Of a stretch of 64,000 nt of DNA, positions 49,601-61,011 are shown piece by piece. Location of the stretch: assembly GCA_032622095.1 (NCBI GenBank), contig CP136061.1:11731287-11795286 (forward strand), in the 5' to 3' direction. Source of the DNA: Siphonodentalium dalli. Its lineage: Eukaryota > Mollusca > Scaphopoda > Gadilida > Siphonodentaliidae. A program made the translations under genes and the position numbers. The notes beneath the pieces were generated by a model. It worked only from the letters and a program-made list of their open reading frames with translations, searched no databases and was not told the origin of the DNA. How positions within the stretch are numbered: position 1 is the first letter of the stretch; every line of letters starts with the position of its first letter.

Positions 49601-52600
49601 ATAGAATAAATCTTATAAAATACTATGAACCAGGTGTCTCAATTTAATATCTTTTTCTGGCTAAAGTTTCCAAGGAGCAATGTATATACAACAAGAATTT
49701 TTTAGCCCATGAACAAAAATTGTGGTCATAAACTTGACAAACATTTATGATAATTATTCTAATTTTAAAATGAAATAAACTGTGAAAGAAAATACCGGTA
49801 GGACATCTACCAAACATGCAGCATATTGAATGTGTAGTTCTGTGTAGTTTGCTTTAATCTGGGAACAATTTTGATACCGTTCATACATACATGTACATGT
49901 ATGTACACGTAGAGGTAAAATTCAATTGGAACAAATGTCTGGAGTAATGTATTGCATGCACAAGTATTATAAAGTACATGTAATACTTTATGAATATTTT
50001 GATAAGTACTGTAGATCTACTTTTATTAATAGTTCAATATAATATAATTAAACATTTAAAATTAAAAAGTACAATGTAGAAGTGGAAACCAGATATACAT
50101 GTACATATATATCTCTTATATTCAGCACACATGAAATGACTCAAATGACTCCATGTCTCCATGAAGTCATAAATATGCCATCTCAAACCATAGTCAGACC
50201 CAGCTTGTTACTACTGGTAGTCAATACCAATTAAGGGATTAAAATCTTTGGAGAAAACACATGGACATTGCATGGACATTGCAATTCTGCAGTAATGGCA
50301 GTTTGGTACCATGCTGGCTTTATTGACATTGTCAGGGCAGGTCTGGGTGCCTCAAATATGGATTGCAAGGAACTAGGTGTTGGGGGGAAATGTCAACCTC
50401 CAACTCTCTGATATCATGCTGTGATTAAGTTTCATTTGCGAACTGCAATTGTTTGTTCAAGTGTCTCAAGAAAGGATTTGTTTGCTATAAAGTTAATTGA
50501 ATTAAAACGAATGGTGCCAAACAGTGAGTGGTCTGCTAGTCCGTCATAAATTTCAGCCTCAAAATCATGCTATCTATTAAACATAAGCTGAAGACCTCAG
50601 CCTCATTCAATGTGTGATTTAGTAATCTATGAGCTAACAACTTGATGCATAACAATGTCTGCTAGTCAAGGATTTATATGTTCATATTGTTCTGTGAGGA
50701 AAATTTCCTTCAACAAATTTGTTTGGCATTTACAGTTGATGCATGAGCATCAGTCAAACTTTGAAATAACTTGCAACATCAATGGCTGCCCACGGACTTA
50801 TAGAAACTGTGCATCCTTCAAGAAACATTTTTCCAGAAACCATTCAGCTGAACTTTTAAACCCTGATTCTAATATTCTAATTAATGTTGAGGATGAATCA
50901 CTGCTTACACTGGAGACGACAGAAGAAGCTACACATGTGAATTTTGTGGAAAATGATGTTTCTTCTATGGATATTGATGGAGATGAACTGTCAGAATATG
51001 GTGATGATCGGCCAATGACATTGAACGAACTAACTCAATCAATGAAAAATCAAATAACTCTATTCATTCTGAAATTACGGGAAAAACACATTTTACCAAG
51101 AAAAGTTCAGGAAACCGTTGCTGATGAATGTGTTTTCTTGACAGAACATTTCATGGATAACTTTAAGGATATTGTTGAAAATCATCTTATTGAGCGTGGC
51201 TACAATTTCGAAGAAGATCCACATTTATTGCAACTTCTGGACAGCAAAGATATTATGACCTCAACTCTGAAGGACTTGAAATCAGACTACAAGTTGAGGA
51301 AATTCTGTGTGGAGAACTTGAATCTAATTGAACCACAAGAGGATTTCCTAGGTTATGAAAGTGGGAAACGGGATGTTTCTTATTATGTGCCTATCAGAGA
51401 TTTACTCAAAGTACTAGTGGAACATAAATCTGTTGGCCCACACATACTTCATAATCTGTCTACACTTGGAACTGATGAAGCTACATGTAGTGACACATTA
51501 GAACAATACAGCGATGGAGATATTTTCAGAAAGAGTAACATTGGAAACAATACACTGCATTTATTCATGTACAGTGATGAATTTGAGGTTGTTAACCCAT
51601 TGGGATCAAAGAAAACAAAGCATAAGCTCTGTGGTTTTTATTTCACCATTGGAAATATATCCCCGAAATATAGATCACAGTTGCGAAATATCTATACGGT
51701 GCTTCTTGTAAAAAATCAACATCTGAAAAGGTATAAATATTCAGCTATTTTGAAGCCTTTGATTGAGGATTTGCAGAAACTTCATTCTGAAGGAATTTCT
51801 GTTTGTATTGAAGGCAGAGTCCATCAAATGTTCGGAGTTCTGTCAGCAGTATCAGGTGACAACCTATCTGCACATGGGATGGCCGGATTCACTGGCGGCT
51901 TCAATGCAGGGCGTATTTGTCGTTTTTGCATGTGTGTTTATAATGACATTGAGACAAAAATACATGAAGATTCTTGCGACATCAGAAACGAAGAAGCACA
52001 TAAGGTGCATCTGAGTTCTCTTGACCAAGATCCCAATAACAGTAAAGCATATGGTGTTCAAGGAAAAAGTGCATTTTCCAGCTTGCCTTATTTTTTGGTA
52101 ACAGAGTGCTTCCCACCTGACATTATGCATGATATACTAGAAGGTGTTGTTCCGTTGCTTCTAAAACTGCTAATTAGAAGTCTCCACGCAGACAGAATTG
52201 TCACTCTCACACAAGTGAATAATGCTCTAGAAGAATTCAATTTTGGAAGGAACGACAAAAAGAATAAACCAGTAACAATAAACCAAAAAATTCTTCGGGA
52301 TGAAGGACAAATAGCGGGTAAAGCTTCTGAAAAATGGGTACTGATGCGACTGTTCGGTCTTGTGGTTGGAGATTTCGTACCGACAGACAATGCTGAATGG
52401 AAGTTATATACGCAGTTGAGAGACATAATGGACATTTTATTTGCACCTGTCATTAAACGTGAATGGTTGCCGTATTTAGAACTATTGATTACAGATTTTT
52501 TGGGGAGTTTCAGCAGTATTTATCCTGGGAGAATGACACCAAAGTGGCACTACATGGTTCACTACCCAAGACTGATGGCAGAGTATGGACCACCCAAGCA

Positions 52601-55600
52601 CCTCTGGTGCATGCGGTTTGAGGCTCGGCATCGCTACTTCAAGCAGCTTTCTGGGGTGGTGAACAATTTTAAAAATATTGCATTTACATGTTCGTCACGA
52701 ATTCAGATGCGCCAATGTTGGGAGCTTGGAACATCCGATGTTTTAGTTCAACCATTGTCTACTTCCAAAGTTAGCGAGTTGAAATTCCGGAACTTAACTG
52801 AGGATGTTCGAGATTTGATTCATAATTATTACGGACCCAATATGTGTGAAGTCTCACCAGAGGAAACCATATGGAAGGCAGCATCTCTACAGTGTGATGG
52901 AGCTTCATACTCAACGAGAGATGTATTCGTTATCGACATGGTTCATGAAGGAGAAATACCAGTTTTTCTGCAAATATTACAGATCATTAAATTCAGATCT
53001 GATTTCATGTTATTCGGGAGGATACTCAAGAGTGTTGGCATCAATTCACACTATGGAGCATATGAAGTTGAGGACATAAATGAAAAAATTATAATCAGAG
53101 CGGGGCAGGAGACCGATATGCATGCACTAGATCTTTACGAAAAAGATGATGGGAAGATGTTTGTCGTACTTCATCATTCTCCTGTTGCAACAGCTGAGGA
53201 CTGTTGAATTATTATTGTTATATTATATAGTAAGTTGAACATGTACTGATACCGGTATGCAGACTTGGCACAGAACTTCTACTTGAAAAGTAGCTTCATT
53301 GACAGATGGTCCAAATATAATTATTAATAGTATAGTAATGCCCAAAGTAATTGACCACTTAACCACAGCAGAATTATGGGTAATTTTTCAGGATTTAGTC
53401 GGAAATATGGTGTGTTGCCATTCATCAGAAAGCTCTCGCCGAGAGATTTCCGATTAATGGCAACAAGCCATATTTCCGACTAAATCCTGAAAAAATTACC
53501 CATAATTCTGCTGTGGTTAAGTAGTCAATTACTTTGGGCATTACTGTACATGGTGAAAAATTTCTCCAGTTTAAATAATCATACACAGTACTCCTGTGAT
53601 CCAAATAAAAGTGTAGACTGAATAATAGTGCAGGGGGGGATTTTGCTGGAAATTAATAAAAGTGCAGGTGGTATTTCCGATAAAACAAATTAAATTGCAC
53701 ATATAAATACTGATGGGTTAAATGGCAGTAGATGTAAGAAAACCATGAAATAGTAGTCATTATGTGAACAAGTCGACTATATAATCAAGAGTTGTGCTTA
53801 CGTGTACCTACATGTATGACCACTAACAAAAAGATGATTTGACCATATTTTTGACAAAAAGTGATGTGACAGTGTCTAAGTGCACATATTTCTGCTGATG
53901 TGAAAAATGTTAATGATCCGTACACAGAACGACATGTGTTTGAAGGCTTTGTTGGATATGGCACAAGTCGATATCGTCATGAAAGCATGAGAGGAACATG
54001 TGTGTCATACAGATTTTTAATTATGGCACGGTCCGACTCCAGTTTTCTATATTTTATTAGGAACAGGTGTGTAATAAAAATAATTGTCATATATATAGGG
54101 TGGTCATGGCAAGTTAAAAATGTATTGTCCTCTTTCAGAAAATGACGTTGACGGTCCAACGTTGCTTCACGTGGCTGTGACAGATAGGATGATCGAACGG
54201 CTCTCAAAAACCATGAAGATGGAGCTTAAGCTGAGACGTGAGCTCGAGACATTGACTCGGCCTCAAATATCAAGTCCCAGTCCCAAGTCAAAACCTGTAC
54301 CAGAAGTGACACAGATACTGGTACATGAGGATGCACCATCTTCTTCAGCGTCTTCATCTTCCACACAAGACACCACTACTAGCTCAACACCTTCCATGCA
54401 TGTACCACATTCAGCCTCACAGGAAGTAGTAGGCCCATCTTTAAAAAAGAAGTGAGTTTATCTGATAACTAGAGGATATTTATTTGACCTGTTAATTTCG
54501 ACGTGACGTGATGTATCCATAACAAGAAGGCAAATTATAGGCCTGAAATATTTGTAAATACTTATTTTCTCAAAGCAGCAAAAAACCTTTTCTGAATATA
54601 CTTTCTTTATTTTGTATTATCTTAAATCAAGAAGCATGTACATGTATATCTCTATTAACTGATAATACTACATTTAAAAACAAAAAAAGTTTCCCTACCT
54701 ACATGTACCTACCTGGATTTATTCAGCCAACAAATTGGAAAGCGATATGGTTTTTTTTGTTGGCCGTAGAAACTTTTTGTGTACAAAGTTTACTTATTGA
54801 CAAAATATTTAGAGGCTTGAGAGAGTTGTGACACAAAAGATATAACAATGAAATATTAATAATATTGTCTTTTTGACTCACAATTAAATCAATATGTACT
54901 CATTTATGTTTTAGGCCAAAGGCTGCCCGCAGAAAACTTGCAGGGATGTGGTCCAGAGGTTACCAGGTTCCAACACTGCCGCCCAAAATACTCGATGCTC
55001 TGAATGCCAAAGATGACATCTTCTTTTCCCAAAAACGAGTTGGGATTCGAACTCGGCTGATAGAAGTGTTAACTGGTGATATGCAGCTGATAACAATGTA
55101 AGTTTACACATGTTTTTCTCTTTACGACTTAGATCTCATAAGACTCAAATAGAATTTAGTAAGTTGTATGAGATAATTTTTCACATAATCAAAATTTCCA
55201 AATAGACAATACTTAAAGCGATAGTATCGTTCTTTTTGCAAGTTATAACTTTTGGCAAAATTTATAAATGACTTTGGCAAATCGAATGTCAGTGTTGAAA
55301 ATGTGAAATGCATCATAATGTATACATACTAATAAGGCTCAAGTTCCTCTGGCGTTCCCCGGATAAAATCGGCCTAAATGGCCGTGGGCGCATGTAATTG
55401 GGGTGTGGGTGCAAAATATAGTTTAAGGGGCTTCTACTAGACAGATAAGAAGTAAAGTCTCACACAAAAATTAAAATCTAAATTTTATGAAAATAACGAT
55501 ACTATCGCTTTAGCTTATACCTGCATTAGCGTACAATTTTTATCCTAGAGTGGGATGCGAAGGATTATTTTCACGACGAGCTAGCGGAGTGAAAATAATA

Positions 55601-58600
55601 CTGGCATCCCACGAGATGATAAAAATCGTATCCTACTCCAGGCAGTTAAGTATTGTGTTTATTTAATGTTCTTTGTTAACACTCAAATTGTCTGGTTTTG
55701 GGGTATGCTGGGATAAGTTTGAAAAAAATCTGGGAAGCAGTGTCTTGCCATGTCAAGCGACGTCAATGATCATTAATGACGTCATCCAGTGAAATACCAT
55801 TTTTCTCAGCGATTTTCCTCATTCTCGGTAGCTGGGAGTGAAGAACGATTATTATTTGACTGCAAAAAATAGCTGAAAATTAATTAAACGCCAATTATTC
55901 ATAGAAAACAACAAACATAAACTGCAGCGATCGCTAGTCATTTAAAGAGAGGTGTGAAGTCATCGCATATGATGTGCTGATATTACTTACCAATAATTAG
56001 GAAACTAGTTTTATGGGATTACTGCTAATTATGTGATAAATACTGTATTTGTTTGATTTCTTCCATCTATTCAGTAAAATAGGAATGTTTTAATTTTATT
56101 TTCAGGTACCCATCTACAGAGGACATAAGAAATGTGGTGTCTAGACTGTGTCAGTTACATCCTTGCCTGACGGATATAAATTCCGACAACAATGTGAGTT
56201 GGTCTTCTTGGCCTGAATACATATAAATGACAATTTTTTTCATATAAATTATGTTACCCCGTATTTATATCAATGATACATGCAGGTCAATTTTTATTTG
56301 GGCTGCACTGATAGCTACACTAATAAAGTGGGTGTGTGGAAGGTTACTCTTTGAAATGTAGAAATATGTCATGCCCGCAGCATGCACATTGATAAATTAT
56401 TGCAAACGAGCTGCTGGAATTATACTAGTAGCCTACATGTAATGGTTAATTTTGTTCATGGCTTATCATAATCATGTACTTGTGAATTTAATTAACTGTT
56501 TTTGTGATCAGCAGGACTACCGCGATATAATGGTAGTTTAATGGCATATTTTTAAATTTAATTTTCAGTCAGCATTAGTTTCCAGTATAAGGGAGAAATT
56601 CAAACGAATAAGATCAAAAAGGCCCCGTGAATCTCTTACGAGTGATGAACAGTTGGATAAAGTCAGGGAGAAATTTACAAGAGTCGGCGGAGGGTATAAA
56701 AAACCAGATGACCAGGAGATGGTCAAAAAGAACTATCAAAGTAATGTGAGTACCATTATACTTCAAATAGTAAATTATAGTATTAGTTAGAAGGTTATGC
56801 TTTGGAAAAATAGTTGTGTCCGTTGTACGAATGCCAATATTTGTACATGCATATTATGTCTCATGATTTCTCGCAACTGTGGGGCCAAAAAAGCCAACAC
56901 TCACGATTTCCATATTCCTGACATTCGTACGGTCATTTTTATATAAAACATACCTATACCGAATATATCGGAAAGTCAAATATCACGATTCCAATAGACT
57001 GGTATGACTCTATTCACTTAATGGACTATGGCCTTAATCACTGTATTAATAATGTGTATTTATTAATGATATTTAAAATAATGTTGGTTCAATTACAGCG
57101 ACGACATATTACATTACCGATTATAATCTTATTGACCTACCCCCACCCGAACTCTACTAGTACATGTATATGAATGTCACATGAATCTTCTTCAAATGTA
57201 GATGATATACCTAAACATCTCATCACTTTTATTTCATTAAGGCGGCTAATACAACTCTGGTGACTGAAGATGAGTTCAGTCTCAAGAAACACGATGATAC
57301 AATGGATACTGAGGTTAAAAGATTAAGGCCATCCATCATCATCCTCAAGGATAAGATGGCTCGGACCAGGCCGACCCGTAATGAGTACATCAGCAACCAT
57401 AAGACATCTGAAATCATTGAAAAATACCCGGCATTGAAGTTTCCAGAGATAGTAAGTTTTCCTGATCAGAATTATACAGAATAAATATTTTTTGGTTGCC
57501 ATTTTGGCAACACATTAATGTGTTTACAATAGGTATATAACTTGGTAAAATCTTATTTTTGAAAAATAATCCAGCTGTTGTAATCCTACTATTGTACACT
57601 TTCATTGAAATTCACATGATATTAGTATGAAATTAGGCACAACTCTAGATGCACGCATATTTTCCTCTTTATTAAGGGAGATAATCCTACAGGCAGGAAA
57701 TATGATAACTTATACCCATAGTCCCATACCTTACATTTTGTTTAGGAGGGGAGGCTTTGCTTATACTGTGAGATTTGTTTCATTGCCATTAATTCAATTA
57801 TAGTAAGAGCTATATCAAAACAAATGTTTTGGTTCACAGGCAATTTTTTTTCTCAAAAACAATGAGGGAGGGAGGGTTATATTTATATATACGGAAAGAA
57901 GCTTTGGTAAGAAATTTAAACATTGGCTTAAAACTATCATTTTAAATTAACTCACAACTTATTCTCTTTTATAGCTCTTACAGGAAATGCGTGTTCAGAG
58001 GGCTTGCGATGTGGATGATAACGTGAGAAAGTCAATGGATGTCGTTACGTCGAGAATTTTGATGAAGGCGAAATGTGAAAAAAGTCGAAAGGTGAAGGAC
58101 ATACTCAATTCCTTATCTGGTGCGAAGAATTCTGTCATAGAATTGGACCTTCAAGAAGGTACGGATATATCCTCATCTTTGTCACAATTGAATAGCCTGC
58201 CTTCCCAAACCTTGTCAATCTTTAAAATTTCTCCATATGAACCTCCTCATATCAAGTTAAGCAGATGAACTATGACCCTCCTGTCTGCTCCTGTGTCCAA
58301 TTTGACTAGTCTGAACATGTCACATCACAATTTGTTCTCTACATTTCTCTGCCAACCAGATAACACATTTTCTAAATTGCTCTGTTGGTCAGTGTCTGTA
58401 TAATAGGAGTTAAGAGGAATATGTGGTTCTTCACCTTTTTTCGCACATTTTCATGTGAAACTTTGTGGTAATAATATATTATTATAAACACTTAATATAT
58501 GTTTCAGGAATTGACAATATTGGCGCATTCTTGCTCATACCACATCTGTTGGCCGAGGAAACAAACTGGCTGTACATCACTCAGACTCAGGTGAATATTA

Positions 58601-60620
58601 TTATCTAAATAGATTGTCCATTTGGTCAGACTTTCAGGAGTGCCAAGGAGGGTGAGGGCTCCTTAAATCACCAGGACCCTGTTTCATGAAAGCAACTTAT
58701 GACATGGTTGGGACTTAAGATGGTCATAAGTTCAAACTTCAGTCATAAGTGCGTTTCACGAACAAGGTCTTAACTTTAGATGGTCTTAACTTAGGTCTTA
58801 ACTTTAAGACTGATGTGAGGTGTCTTAAGATAATCTTAAAGTTAAGACCCACGTGATAAGTGGCATATCGATTACAAATATGGCGGCCAATGTTATTTTG
58901 CATAGAGATAGAGAAAAATGGTGACGTTTACTAGGCGACATGAACAAAATAAAGAGTGTTTTCTTGTTTCTTCTTGATATGGTAATAAATATAAAGAGCG
59001 TCCATGTCACTTATGCGCGGAAATACCGATACCTATACATGCATATATCATATACATGTATATGTGTTATAATGTGTATGTGTCTCAGAATAAACTCATT
59101 GAAATAAATATAGATACTAAGATACATGCGCTGATTCGCCCACCCCACCCCAGCCGCTATCCAGCATCCCTGTCACACAATGTCAACTCGGACTCGGCTC
59201 TTTCTCGATAACCTCTCAATGCCGTACATACAGATTGCACAAGCCCACATTGTTTTGTTCCGGACTGTAGAAAATTGTCGATAACCAGTCTAAATGAGCG
59301 GGAACTTAACTTACTACTTAAAGGGGTACTGTACGCCATTTTCAATAAATTCCCGGTGATAACAACGATCTAGTATCGATACTATATAGAAATATAAGTA
59401 ATTTGAGTCGAAGATGTATTCTGTAAACGCTCAGGTTAATAGGCTATCTTAAAATTTAATAATTTAAAAGTTAATAATTTAATATAAATTGATTTTATGG
59501 CTCCAGCCATAAAATGGCGTCTCTTAAAATTGGAATTTCCGTGTACAAAACGTAATCAAATTATAATTGAGGGATACTGGATTAATAAAACAATTGCACA
59601 CACGATCGTTTGAAACATTATGCTTATACGGGGAGAAAACCCAAGCCACTCATTGACTAGTGACCATACACTAACTTAAATGAGTATATGGGACTACTAA
59701 GCATATAATATAATGTTTATTTGATTCATTTGGTTGAAAACTGTACAAAAATTACTCGACAACGACAATTTGTATTTTTGCATTCCGGTAAATTTGCCAT
59801 CCGTAACAATACTTCGTACTCAACAGACTTTCAAAAAATGGAAAAGTTGTTACCTTATTCTCCGACTCGGGGATTATAGAAACCAACAACAACATCTTGG
59901 GTACAGTACCCCTTTAAGTAGGACTTAATCTTGTTTTGTGAAACGCGTTCTTGAAACGGAAAAGTTACATCATAAGATTCACCTTAGATCTTAGATTAAT
60001 TAAGTCCATCTTAAGATAATCTTATGACCTTGCTTCATGAAACAGGGCCCCGGCATGTAGGTCTCCGTGCCAATTTGCGGAAATTAAATGGATAAAAATG
60101 GATGTTTAACATAAAGGATCTACAACAAGTCATGGTTGAGAAACACATTTTTTTAAACAAGTTCGATAAATTTGATTTAAAGGAAGAATTTGTGTCGTTT
60201 TCACCATTTTCGTACTGCAAACTGGTGCATTCTTAGTCAATAGTCAGACAGTGCTTCTTTACCAGATATTGTCAGAACAGAGGTAAATTTAAACAAATTT
60301 TATTAACTCATATTCAATCTCATTTACAGGTTCCACTTGGACCAACACCGGTACTGGTGTTAAAAGGGTGTGTTGGTGGGAACCTCTTCTCATGTGACAA
60401 GATAGCCATTGTGATGGACGAAATGGAGATCTGTGAGTTTAAAGCCGACATGACGCTGGCAATATCTCTGCTGATGTCGACCTACTTCGTGTTTGGGATA
60501 CAATATGCACGGAAGGTCAAGAATACAATGATATTTCTGGAAAAGCATGTCATGAAACTAGATGGCGTTAGTGAACTAACCAACGGAGTCACTAGATTTC
60601 ACAACAGGATAATGAAATAG
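43608..60620 (+). CDS. SAM-domain protein gene, nine exons, 539 aa (exons joined)
   Basis: Exons: 43608-43698, 54139-54451, 54915-55097, 56106-56193, 56569-56745, 57242-57451, 57975-58158, 58508-58590, 60330-60620. The joined length is 1620 nt; every junction is GT-AG and in phase with no stop. Residues ~7-72 form a sterile alpha motif (WTLADVCNWLSDRGLDQLV then FKENDVDGPTLLHVAVTDRM). A Ser/Thr-rich linker, a Lys/Arg-rich segment, YPSTEDIRNVVSRLCQLHPCL, IIEKYPALKFPEI and a C-terminal ISLLMSTYFVFGIQYA block follow. This layout resembles SAMD3-like animal proteins. SAM domains mediate protein or RNA binding; the role here is unknown. Intron 1 (10.4 kb) contains the transposase, suggesting the gene belongs to the transposon. 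A host gene invaded by a transposon is the alternative. Confidence 0.88.
43699..45520. other. SAM gene intron 1, proximal part
   Basis: No exon or clear repeat seen. AAAGATTCAGCC.AATA...TATGTTGTCCGA near 45190 recurs, diverged, near 49430. Confidence 0.5.
45524..45585. repeat. short near-perfect hairpin
   Basis: TAGTCAGATTTTGACCACGA pairs with its complement across GATCG, with a 27-29 bp stem. Confidence 0.9.
45830..48950. repeat. large imperfect inverted repeat (fold-back) in intron 1
   Basis: Outer arms: 45830-45915 (TTGTCAAATCCACTTTGATG, GGAAGCCCAGTGTAAAATAC) and 48859-48948 in reverse. Similarity continues inward to about 46010 and 48780. Inner arms: 46305-46400 (GGCTGCGGACACACGTA, AATTTATTATGGTGGAGTTTGGTG) and 47880-47985. 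The loop contains fold-back element B. A ~75-bp duplication (GTGGGTACC.TGCATGAAATTGG) sits at 48525-48660. Confidence 0.75.
46948..47579. mobile_element. hAT-like fold-back element B, 8-bp target duplication
   Basis: Same family as 13579-14904, in opposite orientation: left end GGGGTAGGGTTC, right end GACATGTTCCC, both carrying ATTCCGAAGGTTC arrays. Flanked by GATAAAAG on both sides (46940-46947 and 47580-47587). Internal segments (AAAGTTGAAAACACGATGA; AAGAAACATCAAC) match element A inverted. Shorter (632 bp) and non-coding. Confidence 0.9.
48951..50654. other. SAM gene intron 1, upstream of the transposase
   Basis: AT-rich, no repeat family assigned. It should contain any internal promoter for the transposase; no convincing TATA box could be singled out. 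Confidence 0.4.
50655..53207 (+). CDS. tnp2-like (CACTA/EnSpm) transposase with C2H2 fingers, 850 aa
   Basis: An intact single exon. Two N-terminal fingers: C-x2-C-x12-H-x4-H (CSYCSVRK...) and C-x4-C-x12-H-x4-H (CNINGCPRTY...). The catalytic-type region follows the tnp2 order: SDEFEVVNPLGSKKTKHKL (Asp ~308, compare DGFNPFG in plant TNP2), GNISPKYRSQLRNIY, SGDNLSAHGMAGF (Asp ~402), GRICRFC (~420), DIMHDILEGVV (~489) and WHYMVHYPRL...WCMRFEARH (~631-660). Acidic residues in the last two blocks are candidates for the third acid. It would cut at CACT ends and bind through its fingers; this is family knowledge. The intact frame implies recent activity. The start ATG was chosen because it precedes the first finger. 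It lies wholly within SAM gene intron 1. Confidence 0.85.
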   Translation: MSASQGFICSYCSVRKISFNKFVWHLQLMHEHQSNFEITCNINGCPRTYRNCASFKKHFSRNHSAELLNPDSNILINVEDESLLTLETTEEATHVNFVENDVSSMDIDGDELSEYGDDRPMTLNELTQSMKNQITLFILKLREKHILPRKVQETVADECVFLTEHFMDNFKDIVENHLIERGYNFEEDPHLLQLLDSKDIMTSTLKDLKSDYKLRKFCVENLNLIEPQEDFLGYESGKRDVSYYVPIRDLLKVLVEHKSVGPHILHNLSTLGTDEATCSDTLEQYSDGDIFRKSNIGNNTLHLFMYSDEFEVVNPLGSKKTKHKLCGFYFTIGNISPKYRSQLRNIYTVLLVKNQHLKRYKYSAILKPLIEDLQKLHSEGISVCIEGRVHQMFGVLSAVSGDNLSAHGMAGFTGGFNAGRICRFCMCVYNDIETKIHEDSCDIRNEEAHKVHLSSLDQDPNNSKAYGVQGKSAFSSLPYFLVTECFPPDIMHDILEGVVPLLLKLLIRSLHADRIVTLTQVNNALEEFNFGRNDKKNKPVTINQKILRDEGQIAGKASEKWVLMRLFGLVVGDFVPTDNAEWKLYTQLRDIMDILFAPVIKREWLPYLELLITDFLGSFSSIYPGRMTPKWHYMVHYPRLMAEYGPPKHLWCMRFEARHRYFKQLSGVVNNFKNIAFTCSSRIQMRQCWELGTSDVLVQPLSTSKVSELKFRNLTEDVRDLIHNYYGPNMCEVSPEETIWKAASLQCDGASYSTRDVFVIDMVHEGEIPVFLQILQIIKFRSDFMLFGRILKSVGINSHYGAYEVEDINEKIIIRAGQETDMHALDLYEKDDGKMFVVLHHSPVATAEDC
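53334..53545. mobile_element. near-perfect hairpin MITE
   Basis: Arms of ~95 bp begin AGTAATGCCCAAAGTAATTG and end with the complement; loop near 53435. It lies ~130 bases after the transposase stop, inside SAM intron 1. A 3' end formed here would put a long double-stranded stem in the transcript. Confidence 0.9.
53546..54138. other. SAM gene intron 1, distal part
   Basis: No exon. The acceptor TCCTCTTTCAG ends at 54138. Confidence 0.6.
54139..54451 (+). CDS. SAM gene exon 2
   Basis: Acceptor CCTCTTTCAG, donor GTGAGT, phases 1 to 2. It encodes the second half of the SAM domain (ENDVDGPTLL...KTMKMELKLRREL), then a Ser/Thr-rich linker. Confidence 0.92.
54915..55097 (+). CDS. SAM gene exon 3
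   Basis: Acceptor TTATGTTTTAG, donor GTAAGT, phases 2 to 2. It encodes a basic segment, then YQVPTLPPKILDALNAKDD and KRVGIRTRLIEVLTGDM. Confidence 0.9.
55213..55512. mobile_element. MITE, TTAAAGCGATAGTATCGTT ends
   Basis: A 19-bp inverted repeat (TTAAAGCGATAGTATCGTT and its complement, one terminal mismatch) encloses ~300 bp of non-coding DNA in SAM intron 3. Confidence 0.8.
55513..56105. other. SAM gene intron 3, remainder
   Basis: Contains GATTTTTATC-type inverted words (TTTTTATCCTAGAGTGGGA against TCCCACGAGATGATAAAAA, 55539-55625), a short diverged palindrome. No exon. Confidence 0.5.
56106..56193 (+). CDS. SAM gene exon 4
   Basis: Acceptor TTTATTTTCAG, donor GTGAGT. It encodes YPSTEDIRNVVSRLCQLHP, a block shared with SAMD3-like proteins. 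Confidence 0.9.
56569..56745 (+). CDS. SAM gene exon 5
   Basis: Acceptor TAATTTTCAG, donor GTGAGT, phase 0. Lys/Arg-rich, probably helical (SIREKFKRIRSKRPRE ... FTRVGGGYKK). Confidence 0.9.
57242..57451 (+). CDS. SAM gene exon 6
   Basis: Acceptor ATTTCATTAAG, donor GTAAGT, phase 0, 70 codons. Ends with EIIEKYPALKFPEI, a family hallmark. Confidence 0.9.
57975..58158 (+). CDS. SAM gene exon 7
   Basis: Acceptor TCTTTTATAG, donor GTACGG, ends in phase 1. A helical, charged segment. A second possible acceptor (TTACAG, 9 bases inside) is in phase, so the exon start could shift by three codons. Confidence 0.82.
58508..58590 (+). CDS. SAM gene exon 8
   Basis: Acceptor ATGTTTCAG, donor GTGAAT. It completes Gly across the junction and encodes AFLLIPHLLAEETNWLYIT. 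Confidence 0.85.
58674..60050. mobile_element. TIR element (GGGCCCTGTTTCATGAA ends) with another nested inside
   Basis: The left end GGACCCTGTTTCATGAA and right end TTCATGAAACAGGGCCCC are inverted repeats. Subterminal inverse similarity includes CTTATGAC and GTGCGTTTCACGAAC against GTTTTGTGAAACGCGTTC. About 770 bp without the nested insertion. It fills SAM intron 8. Non-coding. Confidence 0.8.
59314..59921. mobile_element. nested TIR element, CTTAAAGGGGTACTGTAC ends
   Basis: A perfect ~21-bp terminal inverted repeat (TACTTAAAGGGGTACTGTAC and complement) encloses ~565 bp. It sits inside the preceding element, so it is younger. The ends resemble those of the fold-back at 11923 (TTAAAGGTACT). 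Confidence 0.85.
60330..60620 (+). CDS. SAM gene last exon
   Basis: Acceptor CTCATTTACAG, phase 0, 96 codons and TAG. It encodes VPLGPTPVLVLKGC, then AISLLMSTYFVFGIQYA and TMIFLEKHVMKLDG, matching the C-terminal block of SAMD3-like proteins. Confidence 0.9.
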   Translation, partial: VPLGPTPVLVLKGCVGGNLFSCDKIAIVMDEMEICEFKADMTLAISLLMSTYFVFGIQYARKVKNTMIFLEKHVMKLDGVSELTNGVTRFHNRIMK

Positions 60621-60650
60621 GGTTATCAATTAAAAGGATATACTGTTGAT

Positions 60651-60853
60651 ACATGGATTCGTAAAGTCAGACTCGACCATTTTAAGGTCAAAGGTGCCGT
60701 TAATTTCGAGGGCTGTAGTGGAAATCTTATGGATTGATATATATTAGTTTGCAGAAAAAAATTCTTATTTCATTCCATAATAACGATTTAAATTTTGTTT
60801 ACAAAATTACCTTTGACCTTAAAATGGACGATTCTGACTTTACGAATCCATGT
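60651..60853. mobile_element. MITE 30 bp after the SAM stop codon
   Basis: A 44-bp inverted repeat with few mismatches: ACATGGATTCGTAAAGTCAG and TTTTAAGGTCAAAGGT, with their complements at 60810-60853. Total 203 bp. If transcribed in the 3' untranslated region it would form a stem. Confidence 0.88.
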
Positions 60854-61011
60854 AATGATTTTCATGTGTAAATCCATGTAGTGACTCTGTTGGTACATGT
60901 AAATTTGATTGATCAGTGTGTGTATATATACACTTGTGTCTTGTGTACATGTTCGCTTGGATCATTACTATAATTGTAACCTGTGAAAAAATATATAATG
61001 ATTTACATTTT

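Noticed and set aside
51864-52453. Minus-strand reading frames inside the transposase
   Set aside because: Shadows of the intact 850-codon plus-strand gene with its conserved motifs.
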